Shown here: one piece after another, positions 47,302-56,329 of the stretch
Position numbering within the stretch: the first letter of the stretch is position 1
Layout of the letters: each line of letters opens with the position of its first letter
Assembly: GCA_019694435.1 (NCBI GenBank)
Contig: JAIBBZ010000005.1
Span: 186,001 to 250,000, forward strand
Length of the DNA stretch: 64,000 nucleotides
From: Pirellulales bacterium
Lineage (GTDB): Bacteria > Planctomycetota > Planctomycetia > Pirellulales > JAEUIK01
Direction: 5' to 3'
Notes under the pieces: generated by a model
What the model was told of the DNA's origin: nothing
Database searches by the model: none
The model's input: the letters and a program-made list of their open reading frames with translations, nothing else
Position numbers and translations under genes: made by a program

Positions 47302-48483
47302 TTACTTCTCCGTTTCGCGCGGTCCCGGCGAGTACAGCTCGACACTCGTGAGCTCGCCCAAAAGATCACAACCGCCGACGACGAGCACGTCGCCGCTGGG
47401 TAAGAGGACTGCCCGGTGATTCCAGCGGCCGGTTTCCATCGATCCCGCCGTGCTCCAATTGCCGGAAGCTGGATCGTAGAGTTCGGCCGTCGACAGTGCG
47501 GTCGTGTAGGGTCGCGCACCGCCCGCGACCAGCACCCGCCCGTCGCCGAGCACGGTCATCGTGAATTGCGTACGGGCCACGGCAAGCGCTCCCGTCGATG
47601 TCCAGCGCTCCGTTCGGGGGTCATAGAGTTCAGCGCTGGACAGTGCCTTGTACTTGCCGAAGTGACCGATCGAGCCCCCCACGGCCAGCACCCTTCCATC
47701 GGTCAGCAACACCGTCTTGACCAATTCCCGGCCCGTCGCCATCGCGCCGACAGTCCTCCAGGTTCGAGTTGCCGGATTGTAAATCTCGGCACTCGCCAGG
47801 GCGCGATCGTCGCTTGGCTCAGTCGATGTTCCGCCGGCAACCAAGACTTCGCCGCTGGCCAGTCGAACCGCCGCGTGCTTGAAGCGGGGCACCGCCATCG
47901 AGCCGGTTGCGTTCCAGGCCCCTTGGTCGACGTCGAACAACTCGGCCGAGGCAAAGATCGGCGTCCCGGTTGCTGAATAGTCGATGCCGCCGGCAACGAG
48001 GACCTTGCCATCGGACAAGAGCGTCGTGGAATGGCCGCCGCGGCCGGTCAGCAGCTTGCCGGTTTCGGACCATGCGCCGGACTTTGGATCGTAGATCTCC
48101 GTACCACGGAGCGTGTCGTGTTCGCCGGCGAGCAAGACGTTGCCGTTTTTCAGAACCACGAGCGACCAAATGCCCTGTCGCTTTTCGACAAGCGATCCGG
48201 TGGCTTGCCAGGTTTCGGTCTTGGAATCGTACAGCTCCGCCGAGTCGATCAAGACCCACTTCTTTCGTCGCGTGAGCGCGTGACCTCCGGCGACGAGTAC
48301 GCGGCCATCGCCCAGCAGTGCCAGCCCCGCCGACTCGTGGCCCACCGCGGTCGATCCCACGGTTCGCCAACTGCCCGCGGCAGGCGCTCCTGCACATGCG
48401 TCGTGCGCCATCCCCCCGAACACAAGAGCACAGCAAGCGACGACGGTTGTAATTCTCAAGGCCTGCATGTGGCGCACGCTCAT
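47302..48483 (-). CDS. Exported kelch-repeat protein
   Basis: A 393-residue protein with a signal peptide (ITTVVACCALVFGGMAHDACA). Six or seven kelch units follow, each with the pattern LLxDGxVLVAGG, then SAELYDPxTxxW and TGSM/L: LLGDGRVLVAGGH, LLSDGKVLVAGGI, LASGEVLVAGGT, LTDGRVLAVGGS, LGDGRVLVAGGA and LPSGDVLVVGGC. This predicts a six/seven-bladed beta-propeller. The ATG at 48483 was used; ATG at 48468 (MQALRITT) is equally good. Ligand unknown. Confidence 0.88.
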   Translation of the reverse strand: MSVRHMQALRITTVVACCALVFGGMAHDACAGAPAAGSWRTVGSTAVGHESAGLALLGDGRVLVAGGHALTRRKKWVLIDSAELYDSKTETWQATGSLVEKRQGIWSLVVLKNGNVLLAGEHDTLRGTEIYDPKSGAWSETGKLLTGRGGHSTTLLSDGKVLVAGGIDYSATGTPIFASAELFDVDQGAWNATGSMAVPRFKHAAVRLASGEVLVAGGTSTEPSDDRALASAEIYNPATRTWRTVGAMATGRELVKTVLLTDGRVLAVGGSIGHFGKYKALSSAELYDPRTERWTSTGALAVARTQFTMTVLGDGRVLVAGGARPYTTALSTAELYDPASGNWSTAGSMETGRWNHRAVLLPSGDVLVVGGCDLLGELTSVELYSPGPRETEK

Positions 48484-48785
48484 TCAAGCCCCAGTGGGGC
48501 GAAGCCTCGGAACACTCTCTGCGCGTCAAGTATTCTAGCGGCTTGCCCTCTTGGCCGATCGCGCGGCCCTGGGAGAGCACCAGGCAACTTGCCGGTAGGC
48601 AAGAAGAGCGATGCCCAAACCAGGAGGTTGAGTCCTCTGGCAGGCGAGCGCGACCGTGTCGCGGCGTCGCAGGCTCCGGCAAACTCGCGGGGAGTGCCCC
48701 CGCTTCGTCCGTCTGTGAACGCGGGCAGGTGAGCACGTAGAATGGGTGTTTTGCCCCCCTAGGCAAGTTTGGGCGAGCCACAGCC
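48484..48785. other. Intergenic stretch without a supported gene
   Basis: About 300 bases between divergent kelch and SGNH genes. No RNA, repeat or credible small ORF seen; it should hold both promoters. Confidence 0.5.
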
Positions 48786-49958
48786 TTGGCAGATCGCGCT
48801 GCTCTCGAAACTCCCGCGTCGGCGGCCCATTCGCGTCGCTCGACCCGCCTGGCAATGCGCGCCGCGATGGTTGTCTTGGGGCTGGTCTTGGGCGGTTTGG
48901 CGCTGGAGGTCGCATTGCGGCTGGCGGGTGCCAATCCCGTACCACTGTCGAAGCGCTATCTGATCGCCGTCGGGCACCAGCCCCGCTTGGACTATCACTG
49001 CTACCCGACGAATCCGCATGGCGACTTCGCGCCAGCCCCCGATGTCTCGCACGGCGCCTGGCGGTTGATTGATTTTGCCAAGCGCGAGTACCCGTTGACG
49101 GCGCTTCGCCAGACACCCTGGGTCGTCGAGTACGAGTATTCCCAGCAAGGCACGCGCGATCGAGCGTACGGCGGTCCGCCCGCCGCGGGCGTGTTACGCA
49201 TTGGCGGTCTCGGCGCGTCTTTTGCTTTCGGCGAGGGGGTGCCGCTCGACAAGAGCCTGTTTCGAAAGATGGAGAGTCGATTGGGGCCGAATTGCGAGGT
49301 GGTCAATGCCGCCTGGCCCGGGATGAAGACCGCCGAAATGGTGGCCCTGTTGCCGCAGCTGATCCAGGCGTACGGTTGCCGGCGTGTGCTCGTGGTCTTC
49401 ACGCCGAACGACATCCTGCTGACCGATTCGCTGCAACAGCGCATGAACGTGATCAACGACCTGGTGAATACCCGGGACCTCGCCCTCCAAGCGCACCTGG
49501 CAGGGAAATGGTACGGTCACTCCTGGGTGCTGACTTCGTTGATGCTGTCCCGGGAATTGGGCGCCGTTGCCGGACAAACCAAGCAATGGTATCTCGACTG
49601 CTATGATCCACGGCAGAATGCCGACAACCTCGAGCGAATGCGCGAGTCCATCGCGGCTCTGGCCGCACAGCGCGACTGCCCGGTGGCACTGGTGCTGTAT
49701 CCCTTGCTGATCGACTTGGAGAGCGGGTATCCCTTGACGCCGATTCACGAGCTCGTCGGCCGCATGGCGCGCGAGGCGGGGTTGCCCACCTTGGACCTGC
49801 TCGACGTATTTCGAGGGCGCCGGACTTCGGACCTTTGGGTTTACGCCACGGATCATCATCCCAACAGCCAGGCACACGCTCTGGCGGCCGAGGCGACCGT
49901 GAGTTGGCTCCGGACCGATGTGCCGGGTTTTCTGGAAATCGAGGACAACGGGCGTTGA
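48786..49958 (+). CDS. SGNH/GDSL-like hydrolase, membrane-anchored, variant nucleophile motif
   Basis: A 390-residue protein with one N-terminal membrane anchor (AAMVVLGLVLGGLALEVALRLA) and an SGNH domain. Block I reads RIGGLGASFAFGEGV, with Ala-Ser where GDS is usual; block V is TDHHPNSQAHALAA with the usual His. VVNAAWPGMKTAEM and VVFTPNDILLTDS give blocks II and III. Such anchored proteins O-acetylate or deacetylate exopolysaccharide. The start is TTG at 48786; ATG at 48855 is an alternative just before the helix. The next SGNH gene begins two bases after its stop. Confidence 0.82.
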   Translation: MADRAALETPASAAHSRRSTRLAMRAAMVVLGLVLGGLALEVALRLAGANPVPLSKRYLIAVGHQPRLDYHCYPTNPHGDFAPAPDVSHGAWRLIDFAKREYPLTALRQTPWVVEYEYSQQGTRDRAYGGPPAAGVLRIGGLGASFAFGEGVPLDKSLFRKMESRLGPNCEVVNAAWPGMKTAEMVALLPQLIQAYGCRRVLVVFTPNDILLTDSLQQRMNVINDLVNTRDLALQAHLAGKWYGHSWVLTSLMLSRELGAVAGQTKQWYLDCYDPRQNADNLERMRESIAALAAQRDCPVALVLYPLLIDLESGYPLTPIHELVGRMAREAGLPTLDLLDVFRGRRTSDLWVYATDHHPNSQAHALAAEATVSWLRTDVPGFLEIEDNGR

Positions 49959-49960
49959 AG

Positions 49961-51082
49961 ATGGCTGATCCAGCGACCACCGGCCAGGGCGAACCGCAGG
50001 GGACTTTGCCCGGGCGACCGCCTCGAGCATCGCTCCTACGACGCTGGTTGCCGCGCGTCTTGGCCGCCAGTTTCGCGACGCTCGTCAGCCTAGTCGCGCT
50101 CGAATTGGCCACGCGCGCGATTTTCGATCGCCACGGAATGCACTACGCGATCGAAATGTGGAAATATGCGCGGCTGCTCAAGCGGCCGAGCCCGGTGGCG
50201 GGCATGGGCCACGAACACATTCCCGGCGGCCGGGCCCGGTTGATGGGCGTCGACGTCGAGATCAACTCGCAGGGTCTGCGTGGCCCCGAGCTCTCCGTCG
50301 CCAAGCCCCCCGGCGTATACCGCATCCTGGCCTTGGGCGATTCGATTACGTTTGGCTGGGGGGCCGCGTTCGACGCGAGCTATCCGGCCGTGCTGCAAGG
50401 CATCTTGAACCGCTCCGCCGCGACGGCGCCGGCCGATCCGGCAGCCACCGTGCGGCGCTACGAAGTCATCAACTCGGGCGTGGGCAACTACAACACCGTG
50501 CAGGAGGTCGCCTATTTCCGCGAGCGCGGTCTGGCCTTGCAACCGGACCTGGTGATGTTGGGTTTCTTTCTCAACGACGCGGAGCCGCAGTCGCACCCGG
50601 CCCGGCACTTCCTGGCTCGCAATTCCTATTTGTACGTGTTTGCGGCGTCGGGCTACGATTCACTTTCGCGCGGCTGGGGCCTGCACAGCGATTGGCGCGA
50701 CTACTACGCCGGCTTGTATCGCGACTCCGCGCCCGGCTGGCAGGCGTGTCGGGGGGCGATCGCCGAGTTGATCGACCTGTGCCACGAACACCAGCTGCCG
50801 CTGGTCGTGTTGCTGATTCCGGAGCTGCACCAATTGGGCAACGACTATCCCTTTCGCTACGTGCACCAAAAGGTCGCCGCGCTGGCCCAGGGCCCCCAGG
50901 TAAGCGTGCTCGACTTGACGAGTGCCTTTGACGGACAGAACCCGCCCACGCTCTGGGTCTCGCCTGGCGACGCGCACCCCAACGCGCAGGGACACCAGAT
51001 CCTCGCCGAGGCGATTGCCCGAGGATTGACGACGACCGTGCTGAAGCCGCCGCTGGAATCTTCGCAGACCGAGGCCCCATGA
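49961..51082 (+). CDS. SGNH/GDSL-like hydrolase, membrane-anchored
   Basis: A 373-residue protein with an anchor helix at residues 32-52 (RVLAASFATLVSLVALELA). The SGNH motif is canonical: RILALGDSITFGWGAAF (Asp127, Ser128), NSGVGNYNTVQEVAYF, VMLGFFLNDAE, and a final PGDAHPNAQGHQILAEAI with catalytic Asp and His. It lies between an SGNH paralogue and a DUF5989 gene, and its stop overlaps the ATG of the latter by four bases. This trio commonly accompanies exopolysaccharide acetylation systems; the substrate is inferred. Confidence 0.87.
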   Translation: MADPATTGQGEPQGTLPGRPPRASLLRRWLPRVLAASFATLVSLVALELATRAIFDRHGMHYAIEMWKYARLLKRPSPVAGMGHEHIPGGRARLMGVDVEINSQGLRGPELSVAKPPGVYRILALGDSITFGWGAAFDASYPAVLQGILNRSAATAPADPAATVRRYEVINSGVGNYNTVQEVAYFRERGLALQPDLVMLGFFLNDAEPQSHPARHFLARNSYLYVFAASGYDSLSRGWGLHSDWRDYYAGLYRDSAPGWQACRGAIAELIDLCHEHQLPLVVLLIPELHQLGNDYPFRYVHQKVAALAQGPQVSVLDLTSAFDGQNPPTLWVSPGDAHPNAQGHQILAEAIARGLTTTVLKPPLESSQTEAP

Positions 51083-51282
51083 AACCAACCCACGACCATC
51101 CTTCCGAACCGGGCGCCCACGGACCCCGTCACCGCGGCCTGATGGCCCGACTGGCCGGCGGGCTGTGGGCCTACAAGCTCTGGTGGATGATTCCGTTGGC
51201 CGTCGTGATCGTGCTGTATTGCCTGCTGCTGTGGACCATGGACATGAGCGGCACGTCACCGTTCCAGTACATCTTGTACTGA
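51079..51282 (+). CDS. DUF5989 small membrane protein
   Basis: A 67-residue protein with a short hydrophilic N-terminus, then LWAYKLWWMIPLAVVIVLYCLLL as its single membrane helix and the PFQYILY ending typical of DUF5989. Its start overlaps the stop of the SGNH gene (ATGA), so it is the third gene of the operon. In other bacteria it accompanies SGNH and carbamoyltransferase genes; its job is unknown. Confidence 0.85.
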   Translation: MKPTHDHPSEPGAHGPRHRGLMARLAGGLWAYKLWWMIPLAVVIVLYCLLLWTMDMSGTSPFQYILY

Positions 51283-51323
51283 CCTTCCGCCGGCGGGTGG
51301 AGCACCTTCTAATTGCCGGCCCG

Positions 51324-52790
51324 CTACCGCAGCTTGCGCCTCGCCGGCAGCAACGCGCCGCACGCCAGGGCGGCCAGCATCAACACCAGCGACGACGGCT
51401 CGGGCACCGCGGCGAAGTGCAAATCGCTCCGCGGCACGGCGTACAGATCGCCCAGGCCCGGCAAATAGATCAGGGGTAAACCGGCCCGGTCGACGTTCAG
51501 GTTGAATTCAGCGCCCGGCGCGAGCAACCCGGCGCCTTCGTCGAACGTCCCGTCAAATGTGGCGCCGTCGAAGTCGTCTGGGCCTCCCAAGTAAAAGGAG
51601 GGAACGTCGAGGACGACCGGGAAGGTGCCGGGCAGCAGCGCCGCGACCGCGCCGGTCGGCGAGTGGACGTTGAATGACCCGCTCAACAGCCCAGCCGTGT
51701 AGTAGTTCTGTGTAATGTCATATTGATTGCCGAGCACGTCGACGGCGCGGCTGTTCAAGAACATCGTCGTGTTCGACACGTCGATGCGCAGCGAGCCGAG
51801 CACGCCGAGATCGAGCAACGCATTGTTGACGTCGTCGACGTGGGCGATGCCTTCGGCCAAGGCGACTGTTCCATCGCCGGAGCCGTCGACCGAGCCGACG
51901 ACCTTGGCCGTGCCATGCACGGGGAACGGCCCGGCCGAGGCCAGGAGCACACCGTCGGTCGTGGGGTTTCCCAGGTAGATGTCGAGCGTGATGCTCGAGG
52001 CCTGCGGGTGAGCCTCGGTGGTGAATACCTGTGGGGTGATTTCGGTTTGCGTGGTGGTCCCTCCCTGGGCCCAATTCAGGAACAGGCCTTGAAACACGTC
52101 GCCGTCGAAAAAGTCGGGCTGCGCGGGCAGGCCCGGTGCCTGAAATTGATGGCCCTGCCAGATGCCGATCGAGCCACCGCTGCCGGGCAAGTCGGTGAAC
52201 ACCACCTTGTCCGTCCGGCCGTCGGCCACGCTGACCAGCGGCACGGCGCCGATGGCCGTGTTCGCGTGAAACTGATCGTAGCCGTTGGAGTTCGCACTCG
52301 CCGCTCCGCGAAAATCGCCAAAGGGGCCATGAGTGATGAAATTATCGATCGTCGTGACTTGTTGCGGTACCGGCGGCGTACCAAATACGTACTCGGGCCC
52401 CATCAGCCGAGCGAACTGAAACGCTGCCAGGGTGTCGTTCGGGTCGTCCAGAGAGATGCTTTCACCCAGCGAGGTGAGCAACAAGTCGCCGCCTTGGGCG
52501 GCGTAGTTCTCGGCCACACCCAGGATCGCGGCGTTGGGAATCACTCGGCTGCGCACCGAGTAAACGACCATATCGAAGTTGGACAGGTAGCTGGCATCGC
52601 TCAGATGCGTGTAGCCGCCGGCGCGCTCGTTGAAGATCTGCGTGACGTTATGACCTGCACCTGTCAGCAGACCGACGGCAGGTCCGAAGCCCGTGGCAAA
52701 ATCGTCGATCAACAGGATATCGCGCGCCATGGTCGGGCAACTCGACACGCAGAGCGACACAAATACCAGCCATGCCAGGCAATGCCTCAT
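51324..52790 (-). CDS. PEP-CTERM sorted exported protein
   Basis: A 488-residue protein with a signal peptide (LAWLVFVSLCVSSCPTMA) and a C-terminal PEP-CTERM tail: VPEPSSLVLMLAALACGALLPARRK, shown here as VPEPSS, a hydrophobic helix and a basic end. Such tails are cut and sorted by exosortase. The N-terminal 220 residues (DILLIDDFATGFGPAVGLLTGAGHNVTQIF and MVVYSVRSRVIPNAAIL in parts) resemble a ThuA/Rossmann-like domain found in planctomycete secreted proteins. The rest is beta-rich with a Ca-type DGSGDGTVAL loop. ATG at 52790 follows GGAGAG. Function unknown. Confidence 0.85.
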   Translation of the reverse strand: MRHCLAWLVFVSLCVSSCPTMARDILLIDDFATGFGPAVGLLTGAGHNVTQIFNERAGGYTHLSDASYLSNFDMVVYSVRSRVIPNAAILGVAENYAAQGGDLLLTSLGESISLDDPNDTLAAFQFARLMGPEYVFGTPPVPQQVTTIDNFITHGPFGDFRGAASANSNGYDQFHANTAIGAVPLVSVADGRTDKVVFTDLPGSGGSIGIWQGHQFQAPGLPAQPDFFDGDVFQGLFLNWAQGGTTTQTEITPQVFTTEAHPQASSITLDIYLGNPTTDGVLLASAGPFPVHGTAKVVGSVDGSGDGTVALAEGIAHVDDVNNALLDLGVLGSLRIDVSNTTMFLNSRAVDVLGNQYDITQNYYTAGLLSGSFNVHSPTGAVAALLPGTFPVVLDVPSFYLGGPDDFDGATFDGTFDEGAGLLAPGAEFNLNVDRAGLPLIYLPGLGDLYAVPRSDLHFAAVPEPSSLVLMLAALACGALLPARRKLR

Positions 52791-53471
52791 CACTTCGCTC
52801 TCCCCTTTTACGAATGCGCCGCGGCGACGTTCTGTGGAGAAGCACGAGCCCAACTCGCAGCACAGAGCCATAACGCGCAGCACTGGGCGCGATCGGGCAA
52901 CTCGTAAACCTGCATAGATGGCGAGCAGAAACCGCTATCCGGTTTGCGATGTATGACAACAAATCGGCGGATCGCCCGATCTGTGCACCGACGAAGAAAA
53001 CCGGAGGTTCCGCGGAGCTTCACCGGCGGAACGTCACGAGCGGCCCTCTGTATGAGGATCACCGGTCCACGCTGGTCGCGCGACCAACCGGCAATCCATG
53101 AAGCCGGGCAGATTCACTCATCTGCGAGACTGCCCTCTTCGCGGATAGTAAGGCACGGCCACGCGCTCCGCAAGTGAATTCCCGCCAGCGGGCGGCTTGC
53201 CGAGATGGCCGCAGGTTGTTGCGAACTCGCTTGGAGGGCGCAGGAATTGTCCGGAGTTGAATCTCGGAGGAGGCTTGTCGATGTTCCTGTTATGTTTTCG
53301 CCTGGAAGCCGCTCCTGCGAATCCATGCTCCGCGTCACTCTCTGGCCCCGGGTTTCAACTCGTCGTTCGGCGCAACCCGAGGTTCGTGATTGCCGACTGG
53401 AATGGTCTTGTTGCACAGGGATGACGGGGCTTCATGCCACCGTCGATCCGACTCACCAAGGTATTGGCACG
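52791..53471. other. Long intergenic stretch without a supported gene
   Basis: 681 bases between divergent genes. Several short open frames run through it in all phases, none with a family match or a convincing start. No stable RNA fold, repeat or attachment site was noticed. Confidence 0.5.
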
Positions 53472-54425
53472 ATGAATCTTCAAAGAACAAGGTGTTTGAA
53501 CGATTGTGTAATGCGCCTCTGCTACGCAATCGTTGTGTCTTCAGGTGTCTGTTTTCCTTGTCTGTCGCATGCTTGCGAGCCGACTGCTGTCGAGCGGCTA
53601 GAAGAACTCATCACACGCGATTATCACCCCGCAATTGATTCGGACGTCTTTGAGCGATACGACGCGTTGTTTGCCAACGCCAGTCAGAGTTCGCTCGCAG
53701 CCCTCAAGCGACACCGCAACCCCAGCATCGCAGTGCGCGCGGCATGGGAAGAAGTGCGGCGGGCCATGGACGACGGCGAAAATAATGTTGGAAAGAAGAT
53801 CGATGCACCGTCGCTGCAGCGGTTTCTGGGATTCGTCGAAGGTCGCTTGCGCGCGCACATCCCCGATTCGTGGCAGGCGGCGTTCTTCTTCAGTCGATAT
53901 GTTTCGCGCGAAACGTTCTATGTTGACTACTCGTTTGACGGGGCCGACAGCGAGCAGGTGCTTGGCGAACGGTCGGCATGGAGGGTGGCCGGCGTGCAAG
54001 TCAATTCAAGGCACCCGATCAGGCAAGACGGTAATTCCAGCGACGTTCTTGTTTCCGTTTTTGGGGTCTGGTATGCGATTCCAACCAGCGCCCTGTTGTC
54101 TTCTGTGGACCGGCTTGGCGAGTTGGTCAATCTTGTCGCGGTGCCTATTTCCAAGCACAAGGTAGTGGTTGCTGTCTATTCGTGTCTGTCAAGTACATAT
54201 CGTTTGTATGGTGTCGATTCAAACAAGCATGAGATCGCATGGAGCCGTGACGTCTGGTGTGCAGATCCCCATGGAGGGGGCTCGGGAATTGTATTTCACG
54301 AACTGGCACCAATTCTCGAGGGGAAGTCACTGTATTTGTTTGGGGTGTGCACAGACGCGATTTACGCCGAGGCGTTTTCGGTCGACGACGGTGCCGTGCT
54401 GCTTCGTTTTGGTACTGCTTACTGA
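53472..54425 (+). CDS. Exported protein of unknown function
   Basis: A 317-residue protein; ATG at 53472 gives a Cys-containing signal sequence (LCYAIVVSSGVCFPCLSHACE), and ATG at 53511 is an alternative. The mature protein has a helical part (SSLAALKRHRNPSIAVRAAWEEVRRAM) and a beta-rich part that carries Gly/Trp/His (VWYAIPTSALLSSV, SRDVWCADPHGGGSG). Codon use is less GC-biased than nearby genes, as in the tRNA-linked element. No family recognised. Confidence 0.6.
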   Translation: MNLQRTRCLNDCVMRLCYAIVVSSGVCFPCLSHACEPTAVERLEELITRDYHPAIDSDVFERYDALFANASQSSLAALKRHRNPSIAVRAAWEEVRRAMDDGENNVGKKIDAPSLQRFLGFVEGRLRAHIPDSWQAAFFFSRYVSRETFYVDYSFDGADSEQVLGERSAWRVAGVQVNSRHPIRQDGNSSDVLVSVFGVWYAIPTSALLSSVDRLGELVNLVAVPISKHKVVVAVYSCLSSTYRLYGVDSNKHEIAWSRDVWCADPHGGGSGIVFHELAPILEGKSLYLFGVCTDAIYAEAFSVDDGAVLLRFGTAY

Positions 54426-54822
54426 GAGTCTTCTCTCAGGTCTTCCTCAGGCGGCACATTCCGGTTTTCGTGCCTGATACACGGCATGGGTCTCCAATTG
54501 CCCTGGCCGAAAAGTCCGTCGGAGCTATCGCGAGCGTCGCCTGAAGCGGGAGGTTCGGGGCAGACGCATACCGCGAGTCGCAGCCGCAAGCCGAGACGGC
54601 CAACAGCATGACGCGGCGGCAACCTACGCGCAGCGGCGTCCGCGCGATCCTGACCAAAACACCTTCCGCGCTTGTCGCCGGGTGCCGTGCGGCGGCCGCG
54701 CTTCCTTCCAGCGGGTGGGCTCCTTAGAATGCCCCCTTTCGTTGGTTGGGGTTGGATTGAACCGCCGCTGGTTTCGACGTCTTTTTCGCTCGCCGTCGGT
54801 CAGGCCTCGAGGAATTGCCGCC
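54426..54822. other. Intergenic stretch without a supported gene
   Basis: About 400 bases upstream of the MFS gene. GC-rich with no open frame worth keeping; no obvious RNA or repeat. The right end has a purine-rich ribosome site for the MFS gene. Confidence 0.45.
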
Positions 54823-56244
54823 ATGGGATCGGTCTACGCACGCCTGTGCATGATGATGTTCATCCAGTACTACGTCTGGGGCTCCTGGGGCGTCGCCATC
54901 GGCGGGTACATGGACCAGAAGCTCAAGTTCACCGGCGCACAACAGGGCTCGATCTTCGGCACCACGGCGATCGCCGCGATCTTGTCGCCGTTCCTGGTCG
55001 GCTATATCGCCGACCGCCTGTTTGCCACCGAACGGCTCCTGGCCGTGTTGCACCTCGTGGGCGGCGGGCTGCTCTGGTATGCGTCGACGCTCACGAGCTA
55101 CGAGCAGTTGTTCCCCACGATGATTGCCTATGCGTTGTGCTATATGCCGACCTTGGCGCTGACCAACTCGATCAGCTTCGAGAACATCAAGGACCCGGAA
55201 AAGGAGTTTCCGCTGATCCGCGTGTTCGGCACGTTTGGCTGGATCGGGGCCAACTGGGTCGTGGGGGCGATGCACTGGGACCAGTCGCAAAACATCCTCG
55301 TCATGGCGTCTTGTAGCTCGGTGGTGCTCGGGCTGTTCAGCTTGTTGCTGCCGCACACGCCGCCCAAATCGAAGGAATCGCACGCCGCGGGACGCGAGGG
55401 CCTGCTGCACCTGTTGCGCGAGCCGTCGTTCGTCGTGTTCCTCGTCGCGTCGTTCGTGCTGTGCATTCCGCTGTCGTTCTACTACACGCTGTGCAACGTG
55501 TTTCTCAGCCAGTGCGACTATCCCTATCCCGCGGTGCTGCAGACGCTCGGGCAGATCTCCGAAGTGTTCTTCATGGCCGCGATGCCGTTGTTCGTGGCCT
55601 GGCTGGGCATCAAGCGCATGCTGGCCGTGGGCATGCTGGCCTGGGTCGTGCGCTACCTGTTCTTCGGCAGCATGTCGTTCCCGCTGGTGATCGTGGGCCT
55701 GATACTGCACGGCGTGTGCTACGACTTCTACTTCGTGGCCAGCTACATCTATGTCGACAAGAAGGCCGAGGTCTCGCAACGCGCCCGGGCTCAGAGCTTC
55801 TTTGCAATCATCACCCTGGGGCTGGGAATGTTCGTCGGCAGCAATGCCTCGGGCTGGACGAAGGACTACTTCCACCCGCCCCGGGTCACGACGACCGCGG
55901 CCGACGGATCGAGCTCGCAACAACCGCTGCCCGATTGGGATCCGACGGGCAAGACCGGCTTTGCGCAGGAGCTGGGCCTGGCGGCCGACGGCCGGCTCAC
56001 GGCCGCCGCGGTCGAAGCGAAGTACGCCGGCTTGCCGATGAAGACTACGCTCGAAGAGGCCATCCAAGTGGCCGACGAGGACCGCAACGGCGAGGTCACG
56101 CGCGAAGAGTGGCGACGGGCCCAGCGTAACGACTGGCCCAGCATCTGGTTCTTGGCGGCGGGCCTGGCCGGGGCGACGCTCGTCTTCTTCTGGTTCGGTT
56201 TCCACGACCGTTCGGCCGAGCGGCAGGCGGCCGCCGCGGCATAG
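54823..56244 (+). CDS. MFS transporter of the nucleoside:H+ symporter type with EF-hand insertion
   Basis: A 473-residue transporter with about 12 helices. The start GSVYARLCMMMFIQYYVWGSWG and SISFENIKDPEKEFPLIRVFGTFGWIGANW (in parts) are strong matches to the nucleoside symporter (NHS) family of the MFS. Between the last two helices is an insertion of roughly 100 residues with a canonical 12-residue EF-hand loop, DEDRNGEVTREE (56074-56109), preceded by a helix (MKTTLEEAIQVA). Calcium binding is predicted by loop chemistry. The ATG at 54823 has GAGGA nearby. Confidence 0.88.
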   Translation: MGSVYARLCMMMFIQYYVWGSWGVAIGGYMDQKLKFTGAQQGSIFGTTAIAAILSPFLVGYIADRLFATERLLAVLHLVGGGLLWYASTLTSYEQLFPTMIAYALCYMPTLALTNSISFENIKDPEKEFPLIRVFGTFGWIGANWVVGAMHWDQSQNILVMASCSSVVLGLFSLLLPHTPPKSKESHAAGREGLLHLLREPSFVVFLVASFVLCIPLSFYYTLCNVFLSQCDYPYPAVLQTLGQISEVFFMAAMPLFVAWLGIKRMLAVGMLAWVVRYLFFGSMSFPLVIVGLILHGVCYDFYFVASYIYVDKKAEVSQRARAQSFFAIITLGLGMFVGSNASGWTKDYFHPPRVTTTAADGSSSQQPLPDWDPTGKTGFAQELGLAADGRLTAAAVEAKYAGLPMKTTLEEAIQVADEDRNGEVTREEWRRAQRNDWPSIWFLAAGLAGATLVFFWFGFHDRSAERQAAAAA

Positions 56245-56329
56245 CGCCCGCGGAAACCGCGCGGGGGATGACCTAGGCTTCATCCGGGACGCTGCCGGCG
56301 AGCGGCCGGCCGTCCGGAGGAAGACAGCT

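Noticed and set aside
52791..53471. Small ORFs in the large gap before the 317-aa exported protein
   Set aside because: Overlapping frames in every phase without ribosome sites or recognisable sequence.
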